Shown here: positions 1 to 5,988 of the stretch, piece after piece
Position numbering within the stretch: the stretch's first letter is position 1
Layout: each line of letters opens with the position of its first letter
Assembly: GCA_002897855.1 (NCBI GenBank)
Contig: BDTO01000065.1
Coordinates: 1-55,046 of the forward strand
Reading direction: 5' to 3'
From: a bacterium BMS3Bbin05
GTDB lineage: Bacteria; Nitrospirota; Thermodesulfovibrionia; Thermodesulfovibrionales; BMS3Bbin05
DNA length: 55,046 nt
The notes under the pieces: model-generated
Database searches by the model: none
What the model saw: the letters and a program-made list of their open reading frames with translations, nothing else
What the model was told of the DNA's origin: nothing
Position numbers and translations under genes: made by a program

Positions 1-91
1 ACAAATTGTATTGACTAATACCCATGGGTTTTAGAAATTCTTCCAAAAGAATTTCACCAGGGTGAATTGATGCTAATTTTTGCTTGACCAT
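1..91 (-). CDS. higA: HigA-type antitoxin, N-terminal part (cut by window edge)
   Basis: Thirty residues are visible before the sequence ends: a start ATG at 91 and the stretch SIHPGEILLEEFLKPMGISQ. This is the characteristic opening of HigA antitoxins, XRE-family helix-turn-helix proteins that neutralise and autoregulate HigB. A strong Shine-Dalgarno sequence (AGGAGG, complement of 97-102) lies five bases upstream and overlaps the HigB stop codon, the usual toxin-first higBA arrangement. The rest of the gene lies outside the window. The antitoxin may still be made from an internal promoter although its toxin partner is broken. Confidence 0.8.
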   Translation of the reverse strand, partial: MVKQKLASIHPGEILLEEFLKPMGISQYNL

Positions 92-100
92 AAATACCTC

Positions 101-205
101 CTAATGATAGTCAACAATTTCTACGTTGTAAGCATCTCCCTCACGCCATTCAAAGCAGATGCGCCACCGAATGTTAATAATGTCAAGCGTTATTGTTTTA
201 TTATC
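101..205 (-). pseudogene. higB: HigB toxin remnant (C-terminal about 30 residues)
   Basis: Reading the minus strand from about 205 to the TAG at 103-101 gives a tail containing WRICFEWREGDAYNVEIVDYH (positions 166-104), the hallmark C-terminus of HigB/RelE-family mRNA interferases. An in-frame TAA lies directly upstream, and the sequence there switches to the GC-rich inverted-repeat block at 211-290. The first two thirds of the toxin are therefore missing. The likely cause is insertion or recombination at the neighbouring cassette-like element. The stop codon overlaps the HigA ribosome binding site. A non-functional remnant is the simplest reading. Confidence 0.7.
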
Positions 206-210
206 TTACA

Positions 211-290
211 CATTGCGGCGCTGAGCGGTGCCCGGAGGGCATCCGTTCGAGTGCCTGGTTCTCCCCGCAGCAAAGCGGAGGGGGGAACGC
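211..290. repeat. GC-rich block shared with the right edge of the window
   Basis: The block contains GGGCATCCGTTCGAGTG (238-254) followed by CTGGTTCTCCC and AGCAAAGCGGAGGGGGGAACG (269-289). The same three pieces recur in the same orientation and order at 53855-53883 and 53935-53955, where an extra palindromic segment separates them. The block touches the attC-like element at 294-356 and replaces the 5' part of higB. It could be part of an integron attC site, an ORF-less cassette or a MITE; the sequence alone does not decide. Confidence 0.6.
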
Positions 291-293
291 TCC

Positions 294-356
294 GCATAAC
301 CGGCTGGCAATGGAGCGCAGCGGAATCGCCAGTCCGAGTTGATGGCGTTGTTATGC
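294..356 (-). repeat. attC-like (59-base-element-like) recombination site candidate
   Basis: On the minus strand, GCATAAC (356-350) and GTTATGC (300-294) form a perfect 7-bp inverted pair. Inside them GGACTGGC and GCCAGCC can pair as a second stem with one extrahelical base. This is the R''-L''-L'-R' layout of integron attC sites. The same GTTATGC core occurs again at 1191-1185, just before the gene's ribosome binding site, so the ORF and one site form a unit of about 890 bp. Against it: the core boxes deviate from the usual RYYYAAC/GTTRRRY in the middle bases, and the spacers on the two sides are unequal. Confidence 0.5.
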
Positions 357-363
357 GTAAACT

Positions 364-1167
364 TTATACGCGATTCCATTCAGGTGTCTCCGAACTTCTA
401 AGATTTGCTTCTATTGCCTTGTAATCTTCCGTCTCCAGAAACCAAAGTGATATAGTGGCACCAGACTTTGCTACTTTTAAAATGAGGTTGTTTATTCGGC
501 AATTCGTCTCCTGACCACCCGCGTAGCAATTTCTTGGTGATATATTCCCATAACCCATATTGTATCGAGAGCTCAGATTCTCGCATTCCCCTATGTATTT
601 TGTACTCCCACTAATCACAAGCGCATATACGTCTGGGAAGTTATAGTTATTGGGTATTTTGAATTTACAAAATGGCCCTGCACCATACTTATTTAGTGGA
701 AGATTATCTTTGTTGTTATAACGATCTTGGGGCAATAGCTCCAGTATCCTTCCCGAGTTGTCCTGCTCCGGCCGTATATCGCAGATTTTGTGAAAATGAT
801 ATTTCCCTATCGTTAGGTATTCTCCCTCTATGGCTCTTAGCAACCCAAGCTCATCCTTTTGTTCTGTATTCGATGCTGTCGTAGCTCTGGCTTGTGCCCG
901 CTTGCGTGGTACGCCGTTCCGAAGGACAAAGAGCCCTCTTCCTACACTATGCAATATGTATTTTCCTACTGCCCCAGGAGCACCGCCACGGAGATTATCG
1001 GTAATCCCTTGGATTATTGGGTTTATTGAGTTTTCTTCGTAACGTGGATTCTTTCGACGGACGCACTTTATTAAATCAGATCTGGTAAAGGGCGTATTCC
1101 CCATGTCTATAAGTTTCTTTGCGCATGATTGAACTAACCGCCAGATCGTTTGCTTACCAGTTGTCAC
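364..1167 (-). CDS. GIY-YIG-type nuclease-like protein, cassette-borne
   Basis: This is a 267-residue protein starting at GTG 1167, with AAAGGAG eight bases upstream. The C-terminal third looks like a GIY-YIG domain: VYAL at 180-183, KYIG at 190-193, R201 in the helix after NLSSR, and E253 followed by N265 as candidate catalytic and late motif residues. GIY-YIG domains cut DNA in homing enzymes, restriction systems and repair. The N-terminal 90 residues look like a small helical, possibly DNA-binding, region, followed by a polar linker. The gene has its own promoter at 1213-1241 and is flanked by GTTATGC core-like sites, so it was probably acquired as a gene cassette. The substrate is unknown. 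Confidence 0.65.
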   Translation of the reverse strand: MTTGKQTIWRLVQSCAKKLIDMGNTPFTRSDLIKCVRRKNPRYEENSINPIIQGITDNLRGGAPGAVGKYILHSVGRGLFVLRNGVPRKRAQARATTASNTEQKDELGLLRAIEGEYLTIGKYHFHKICDIRPEQDNSGRILELLPQDRYNNKDNLPLNKYGAGPFCKFKIPNNYNFPDVYALVISGSTKYIGECENLSSRYNMGYGNISPRNCYAGGQETNCRINNLILKVAKSGATISLWFLETEDYKAIEANLRSSETPEWNRV

Positions 1168-1212
1168 CGGTCAATCTCCTTTGCGCATAACAATATATTA
1201 ACCGACAAGCGC

Positions 1213-1241
1213 ATTATAGCAGACATTCGGGGGAATTACAA
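1213..1241 (-). promoter_or_regulatory. Sigma70-type promoter for the GIY-YIG gene
   Basis: Minus strand: TTGTAA (1241-1236), a 17-bp spacer, and a perfect TATAAT (1218-1213) preceded by TGC, giving an extended -10. The predicted transcript would start about 40 bases upstream of the GTG and just before the GTTATGC core. In layout this resembles an integron Pc promoter or a cassette promoter. Confidence 0.65.
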
Positions 1242-1371
1242 AGGAAAATTGGCATAACTGATTGATACTGCTATGTTTTGTTGACGTTCAATATCTGTAA
1301 CAGAATAAATATACCTATGACTCAATAAGCCAATGTTTAATATATCCCCCGGGATGTTTCCAGTATGTTCT

Positions 1372-1770
1372 TCAATTCTTTCCTGTACTCTTCCTCTTTG
1401 AGCTACAATATTTTATTATTCGTTGTTTGTCCTCGTTTGCCTTATCGCCTTTAAAATAAATCTCTATAAACTCAATAACATCTTCTTTTTCATAATATGC
1501 ATATATGATTCTTATGCCACTCATTCCTCCACGTCCTTTCAGGGCTTTGCAAGCAAATTTTTTTGCTTTATATATCTCAGGATTTCCAATCCGTGACCCG
1601 GGGATATGAACAACTCCTTTATTGTCAATTCCAAGTTTATGAGTAAGTTTGAGCTGTCTATTAATAAAAGTTTTGATATCATCATCGAGAGTTTTAAACC
1701 TTTTCGTCAGCTTCTTGAAATCTTTTTCAAATTCAGTGAGTTTCCGTATTTCATTAAAGACCTTCTTCAC
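1372..1770 (-). CDS. RelE/ParE-superfamily-like toxin of a Panacea TA pair
   Basis: This 132-residue basic protein overlaps the upstream Panacea antitoxin by 17 bp, so the two are translationally coupled. Size, charge and core pattern (LTEFEKDFKKLTKRF, then a basic region, then IRIIYAY and VIEFIEIYFKGDKA) fit the RelE/ParE-like mRNA interferase or gyrase-inhibitor fold. Such toxins are known partners of Panacea antitoxins. The annotated tail SSKRKSTGKN is unusual. One base out of frame the DNA reads LKEEEYRKELKNILETSRG, a typical amphipathic helix, so a frameshift near 1408 may have altered the C-terminus. Family assignment rests on pattern, not alignment. Confidence 0.6.
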   Translation of the reverse strand: MKKVFNEIRKLTEFEKDFKKLTKRFKTLDDDIKTFINRQLKLTHKLGIDNKGVVHIPGSRIGNPEIYKAKKFACKALKGRGGMSGIRIIYAYYEKEDVIEFIEIYFKGDKANEDKQRIIKYCSSKRKSTGKN

Positions 1771-2542
1771 TATAATTCCTCACCGAATAAGGCAAAGTTC
1801 GATAAAAAACTGATTCATATTCAATAATTTCTCCGTCTTCCGTAGTTTGCCAGGGAACATCGTTGTGGGAATACTCGCTGATCTCGGAAGCATTCATATT
1901 GGACAATTTATTTAAAACATCGTCAATAATTTCCTTTTCGTGTGCCTTGAACTGGGTAAGATCGGGTTTTCTTAAAGGCAAATATTTAGTCTGAGGATAT
2001 TGAAAATAGTTATCCGACACCTTTACTAATTCCTTACCCTCCATTTCCTTTACCAGCTTCATGAATTCTTTAGGTGTCGGTCCATGATGGTTTTTTATAT
2101 AGGTTGCCCCTATTAATTGCTCTTCATACTTCTCATAGAAATTAAAATCCATGAAATAAAGAAGTTTATACAGAACTGTTTCTCCTACATTCGGTTTAGA
2201 CCCGACTTTCTCAAGGATATAAATTAATATCTCCTTGAATTTTTGCAGATTCCGTTGAGGAACACTAATCCTAATCTCCTGTTTTCTTTCTGTCTTCTTC
2301 ATGGACTTTTCAAATATAACCTCAATATCTTTTTTAACATCCAACAGAACATCCGTAGGAATATTAAATATTTCAGCAAGCTTAACTATCTCTTCCGCAC
2401 TAATTTTTCTATTCCCGGTTTCTATTTGTGAAATAGCGACTCTGCTTATTCCCAACTTTATAGCCAATGCTTCCTGGGATAAGCCTATTCTTTCTCTTAT
2501 CTTTTTAATCTTTACCCCTAAATTTTTATAAAACTTATCCAT
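1754..2542 (-). CDS. Panacea-domain (DUF4065) antitoxin with XRE helix-turn-helix
   Basis: The protein has 262 residues. Residues 8-65 form an XRE-type helix-turn-helix (IGLSQEALAIKLGISRVA, then QIETGNRKIS). Residues about 95-245 match the Panacea/SocA-like fold, with VLYKLLYFMDF at 123-133 and the NHHGPTPKEF loop at 151-160. Panacea antitoxins neutralise many unrelated toxins by direct binding, and the helix-turn-helix usually represses the operon. The gene comes first and overlaps the toxin gene, antitoxin-first order. A near-consensus promoter lies at 2570-2598. The start ATG at 2542 follows a GGGAGA ribosome binding site. Confidence 0.8.
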   Translation of the reverse strand: MDKFYKNLGVKIKKIRERIGLSQEALAIKLGISRVAISQIETGNRKISAEEIVKLAEIFNIPTDVLLDVKKDIEVIFEKSMKKTERKQEIRISVPQRNLQKFKEILIYILEKVGSKPNVGETVLYKLLYFMDFNFYEKYEEQLIGATYIKNHHGPTPKEFMKLVKEMEGKELVKVSDNYFQYPQTKYLPLRKPDLTQFKAHEKEIIDDVLNKLSNMNASEISEYSHNDVPWQTTEDGEIIEYESVFYRTLPYSVRNYSEEGL

Positions 2543-2569
2543 GATTATATTCTCCCTTTTATTATAAAT

Positions 2570-2598
2570 AATTTAGCATATGTTTGAATTTATGTCAA
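2570..2598 (-). promoter_or_regulatory. Promoter of the Panacea toxin-antitoxin operon
   Basis: Minus strand: consensus TTGACA (2598-2593), a 17-bp spacer, then TAAATT (2575-2570), about 30 bases ahead of the antitoxin ATG. AT-rich partial palindromes around the -10 (ATTATTTATAAT) could serve as the operator for the antitoxin's own helix-turn-helix; that role is inferred. Confidence 0.65.
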
Positions 2599-2714
2599 GA
2601 CAATGTTTCATTATCCAACATAAATCAGAGATACAGGATTTTTGTTTTGGTCACCAGGTAAAGGAACAGTATTTATGAGGTAAATCATACATGATGAAGG
2701 TATCCGGGAATAAA

Positions 2715-2863
2715 TAGAGTCTGTGTATAAATTGTTGTTTTTTTATTCCTGTCATGTCCCGAAGGCGTTCGGGACATCCGGAACTTATTGAAAAAAAAAT
2801 AGATTCCGGCTTAAGAACTGCCGGAATGACAGATAGAGATGCTGACTTTATGGACAGACTCTA
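2715..2863 (+). mobile_element. MITE family 1, copy 1
   Basis: The element is bounded by TAGAGTCTGTGTATAAA and TTTATGGACAGACTCTA. It carries two internal hairpins: TGTCATGTCCCGAAGGCGTTCGGGACA, with arms at about 2750-2776, and a CCGGCTTAAG...CCGGAATGACAG arm. TA at both ends suggests a TA target duplication, as with IS630/Tc1-type transposases. It occupies the gap between the TA operon and the lipoprotein gene and may also act as a transcription stop for both flanks. Confidence 0.8.
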
Positions 2864-2895
2864 AATTAGCTTGGAAACAAAAGCAATTCGATTAA

Positions 2896-3408
2896 TCAGA
2901 AGATATGCCATATCCCTATTGAAAAGCTGAAGGGGATTCTCCGGCCGGGTTGATACAGGTGAATTTCTTCTATCTTTACAAGTGGATACCTGTACGGCAT
3001 CTCTCCAACTTTGCCGGACATACCGCCCGTAATCTCACCTGCAACTGTAACCTGTCTTCCGGGAGAATAAATCTTGCTATCAAGAAATCCATCCCTGAAC
3101 GCGATGAACCTGCCGGCAGACATATCGGTCCGTTCCGGCCTGCCACGGCTGTCCAGCGGTCTCTGAAGCACCTCGATATAAGTACCACTTGCCTCATTTT
3201 TGGCACTTATTATTACTCCGCCCATGATCACCGTCTTCCCCGCAAATGAATCAGGATTTTTGAATATCTTCTCCGGCGACAATCCCGTGTCTGCTTTTGC
3301 CCTCATCTCTTCGGAGACTACATGGGCACAGCTTATGAGAGAATACGACAATATAAGAATGAAAAAAACGTGAAGCATCCGAGGTTTTACGAACATGGAA
3401 TACATCAT
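2896..3408 (-). CDS. slp: Slp-family outer membrane lipoprotein
   Basis: This is a 170-residue precursor with a short basic N-terminus, a hydrophobic stretch and the lipobox LISC (Cys27), so a diacylglyceryl-modified lipoprotein is expected. The mature part has the Slp pattern: GLSPEKIFKNPDSFAGKTV, then GGVIISAKN, then LEVLQRPLDS-like and DGFLDSKIYSPGRQVTVAGEITG. Slp proteins are starvation- or stationary-phase-induced outer membrane lipoproteins of unclear mechanism. The ATG overlaps the stop of the upstream zinc-ribbon gene (ATGA), so the two are co-translated. Its length is close to the family norm. Confidence 0.85.
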   Translation of the reverse strand: MMYSMFVKPRMLHVFFILILSYSLISCAHVVSEEMRAKADTGLSPEKIFKNPDSFAGKTVIMGGVIISAKNEASGTYIEVLQRPLDSRGRPERTDMSAGRFIAFRDGFLDSKIYSPGRQVTVAGEITGGMSGKVGEMPYRYPLVKIEEIHLYQPGRRIPFSFSIGIWHIF

Positions 3409-3725
3409 AACGGTTTGCCGCAGCTATCACACGTACCCTGGTCCTTAACTATGACACCGCATGAAGGGCATTTGACCATATTAATCGGCATCTCATGATT
3501 GCATGACCTGCACACATCAACCCCCTCAGACATAATTGCACCGCAATCAGGACATCTTTTGGTCTTGCCTTGCGTAACGAGAGGCGGCATGAAGAAGAGA
3601 ATCACCACGGACAGCGGAAACAGAAAGCTCACCAGAAACCAGACCAGCACGTTCCTGCCCTTCTTGTTTGCAACGATAATCGCAACCATCCCGGCTATGA
3701 GAGATATGATTAGTACCCGAGGCAT
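3405..3725 (-). CDS. Small membrane protein with double zinc ribbon
   Basis: The protein has 106 residues. Residues 1-50 hold two hydrophobic segments joined by a short basic loop (ANKKGRN). The C-terminal half carries four CxxC pairs, CPDC, CRSC, CPSC and CDSC, forming two zinc ribbons on the cytoplasmic side if the usual topology holds. No enzymatic function can be read from it. It is the first gene of a two-gene unit with slp, joined by a 4-bp ATGA overlap, so a role in the envelope is plausible. Confidence 0.7.
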   Translation of the reverse strand: MPRVLIISLIAGMVAIIVANKKGRNVLVWFLVSFLFPLSVVILFFMPPLVTQGKTKRCPDCGAIMSEGVDVCRSCNHEMPINMVKCPSCGVIVKDQGTCDSCGKPL

Positions 3726-3767
3726 ATTAATATAATAACACGATCAGGTTAAAAGCCACGAGATATT

Positions 3768-4064
3768 CAGCCACGGATTTACACGGATTAAAGAAAGACT
3801 GAAGAAAAGGCTTAAAGGCATATTTGGCCACAGACGGACACAGACTAAAAGAAAAGACTGAAGGCTTAGGGCTGAAGAGAAAAATAAATGGAGATTCATG
3901 GTTTTAAATTAATAAAGAATCTTTTAAAAAAGTCTGTGAGAGTCTGTGGCAAATAAAGACTCTTTCAGCCGCGGATTTACGCGGAGGAACACTGATAGAA
4001 AATTTAAAAGTTATTTAAATCCGTGCCGAACTGCGGATATCCGCGCTGATCCGTGGCTAAAGGA
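3768..4064. repeat. Nested inverted-repeat element (CCACGGATTTACACGG type)
   Basis: The outer arms are TCAGCCACGGATTTACACGG (from 3768) and ...GCTGATCCGTGGCTAAAGG (to about 4064). An inner pair is GGCCACAGACGGACACAGAC (3832-3851) with GTCTGTGAGAGTCTGTGGC (3932-3950). A further copy of the outer motif (GCCGCGGATTTACGCGG) starts near 3968. The whole 386-bp gap between 3726 and 4111 contains this repeat and no supportable gene. GGCTTAAAGGCATATTTGG at about 3813 recurs at 38411. Confidence 0.6.
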
Positions 4065-4111
4065 CGCTTAATCTGGTAAAATGGAAATCAAAAAGATATA
4101 AGAGGTTAATA

Positions 4112-4828
4112 ATGATAATTTTAGAAGACATAACCATGGATGAATTCAAAAAATATCTTAAGCAGACCAGGACGATAGTCTTCCCATTCGGTACGGTTGA
4201 AGAACACGGAAGCCACCTGCCTGTTAAGACAGACACTTTTATTATTTATGAGGCATTGAAGAGGATAAAGAAGAAGGTCTTTCTTGCACCTCCTGTTTAT
4301 TACGGTGTGTGTACAACAACGAAGCATCATCCCGGGACGATCAATATCACGCCCCGGACACTCCGCCACCTTTCCTATGACATCGTGAAGGATGCTTACA
4401 AGAAAGGGCTGCGGAACTTCCTCCTTATTTCCGGCCATGGCGGCAGTATGCATATGTCCGCATTAAAGGAGACGGCTGAAAAGCTGATGGAAGAACTTAA
4501 AGGAATTAAGATAGCCGCCTTTTCACCATATGACCTCCTCTGGAAAGAACTCTCGGATATCGCGGATACAGAAAACGATTCCCACGCCGGCGAGATCGAG
4601 ACATCGATGATACTTTACCTTGCCCCTGAACTGGTCAAGGGCCGCGCAAAAGAGGAATACCCCAGGATTCCCAAACCCTTTGTCCAGAAAGACTACACAA
4701 AATTCTGGAAAGGCGGCGTATGGGGCAATCCAAAAAAGGCATCCGCCCAAAAAGGCGAAAAGGCAATAAAAATTATTGTTGATAAAATATCAGACATAGT
4801 TAAAGAGATCGAGAAGAAAAAGAAATAA
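4112..4828 (+). CDS. Creatininase-family amidohydrolase
   Basis: This 238-residue protein has the creatininase metal-site motifs. PFGTVEEHGSHLPVKTD (residues 26-42) holds the first Glu, His and Asp. ISGHGGSMHMSAL (105-117) holds the GHGG glycine/histidine turn, and DSHAGEIETS (156-165) the His and second Glu. The family includes creatininase, MftE-type peptidases and FAPy deformylases, all zinc or manganese amidohydrolases. Nothing nearby specifies the substrate: no mycofactocin genes are visible. It stands alone between two minus-strand clusters. Confidence 0.85.
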   Translation: MIILEDITMDEFKKYLKQTRTIVFPFGTVEEHGSHLPVKTDTFIIYEALKRIKKKVFLAPPVYYGVCTTTKHHPGTINITPRTLRHLSYDIVKDAYKKGLRNFLLISGHGGSMHMSALKETAEKLMEELKGIKIAAFSPYDLLWKELSDIADTENDSHAGEIETSMILYLAPELVKGRAKEEYPRIPKPFVQKDYTKFWKGGVWGNPKKASAQKGEKAIKIIVDKISDIVKEIEKKKK

Positions 4829-5017
4829 TACTCTCGTAAGACCCTGTTAAGACAGGCAGACGGACTCATTGGCTTATCCAAAGAAGCAGCAGGTTTTATT
4901 ATTCGGACAAATTGGAGGGTAACACTTAATGTCTGTAATACTCCATTTCGGAACTTGTCAAGTCATCGGAGATCAGTCCGGGTAATTAACAGGACACGGG
5001 ATACAATGATTTCAAAG

Positions 5018-5404
5018 TCAAAATCTGTATAGAAATGAAATTGTTGCCCTGTGTTTTCGTTTATCAAGATGGATCTCGATTTCAGTGTTAATCAAATTAG
5101 CAATTACTGAACCTGCAAATGCACCTGCAATATTTGCCGCCATATCTTTTCCGCTGAAACAGTTATCTTCCTGAGTGCTGTCAATTATTTCTTTTACTAA
5201 CCCGGGAATCGTCCCGAAAATTGTCCCGCCTATTATTCTTCCGCCAGCTTCATAATCTGTTTTATAATGAAAATACGTCTCGCTCACTGCGCCAAAAATT
5301 GATGATATACCAAAATGCTCCAGTTTATCATTGGCAAAAGCATATGGGCAGGGTAGGATAAATAATAGAATTAAGATTAAAAGTGTCTTGATTGTGTTTT
5401 CCAT
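5018..5404 (-). CDS. Exported small protein of unknown function
   Basis: The protein has 128 residues. Residues 1-24 form a classical signal peptide (ENTIKTLLILILLFILPCPY) with probable cleavage after AFA. The mature part begins NDKLEHFGIS, a motif found in periplasmic YfiM/DUF2279-like proteins, followed by a glycine-rich hydrophobic stretch (GGRIIGGTIFGTIPGLVKEI) and a second one (AANIAGAFAGSVIANLI). These may form membrane-associated helices. The function is unknown. It lies between the creatininase gene and the GGQ protein with 130-190 bp on each side and no obvious operon partner. Confidence 0.6.
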   Translation of the reverse strand: MENTIKTLLILILLFILPCPYAFANDKLEHFGISSIFGAVSETYFHYKTDYEAGGRIIGGTIFGTIPGLVKEIIDSTQEDNCFSGKDMAANIAGAFAGSVIANLINTEIEIHLDKRKHRATISFLYRF

Positions 5405-5537
5405 TACATTTATCGTTTCAATGGCATAATTCTACTGGAGTATATAGCTCTTTTTCAAGTAAATAAACAAAATATGATACAATTTGTGTAGATTATGGGG
5501 GAAAAGTAATAAAGGCGTTGACTCAATTGAATGAGAA

Positions 5538-5912
5538 TTATTGGCCGGCATCAAGTTTCGTTTGATGTTTCTTTACAGCCCTTCTTCGTCTTTTCGATTT
5601 TTGTTTCCTTATTTTTTCTCTCTTGATATCTTCTTTAGTTATATTACCGGAAAGTTTTTCGATCTTTTGAACAAGCTCCCGCCGGGCGAGGAAGCGGTTA
5701 ACCGACTGGCTCCTCTCTTTCATGCATTTGACTTCTATTCCGGTGGGTACATGTTTAATGTAAACGCATGACGAGGTCTTGTTAAGCTTCTGCCCTCCAT
5801 GGCCGGAGGAACGCACGAACTTCTCCTCGATATCATTTTCGAGGATACCGAGTTCGGCCATTTTATCTTTGAGCCACCTGTTCTTTTCCTCGCTGACGGC
5901 AAATGAGGTCAT
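5538..5912 (-). CDS. Peptide chain release factor-like GGQ protein (stand-alone RF-1 domain)
   Basis: This 124-residue protein consists of an RF-1 catalytic domain only. SSGHGGQKLNKTSSCV (35-50) includes the GGQ tripeptide (39-41) that triggers peptidyl-tRNA hydrolysis. It lacks the codon-reading domain of RF1/RF2. It has a long lysine/arginine-rich C-terminal tail, as in ArfB and the C12orf65/MTRFR group, where the tail enters the mRNA channel of stalled ribosomes. The likely role is ribosome rescue. It differs from classical ArfB by carrying RSQSVNRFLARRELVQKI, typical of the release-factor-like group. No helper gene is adjacent. Confidence 0.8.
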   Translation of the reverse strand: MTSFAVSEEKNRWLKDKMAELGILENDIEEKFVRSSGHGGQKLNKTSSCVYIKHVPTGIEVKCMKERSQSVNRFLARRELVQKIEKLSGNITKEDIKREKIRKQKSKRRRRAVKKHQTKLDAGQ

Positions 5913-5988
5913 GGCATTAACGAGTTATCATATAATTAAAAAAACGGCACATTGACAAGCCCGGCAAGGGGGGCAGCAAAAAATTTTT

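Noticed and set aside
80-424. Plus-strand ORF of 114 codons at the left edge
   Set aside because: It runs across the higB remnant, the GC-rich block and the attC-like site on the opposite strand. No ribosome binding site, and its translation reflects the repeats.
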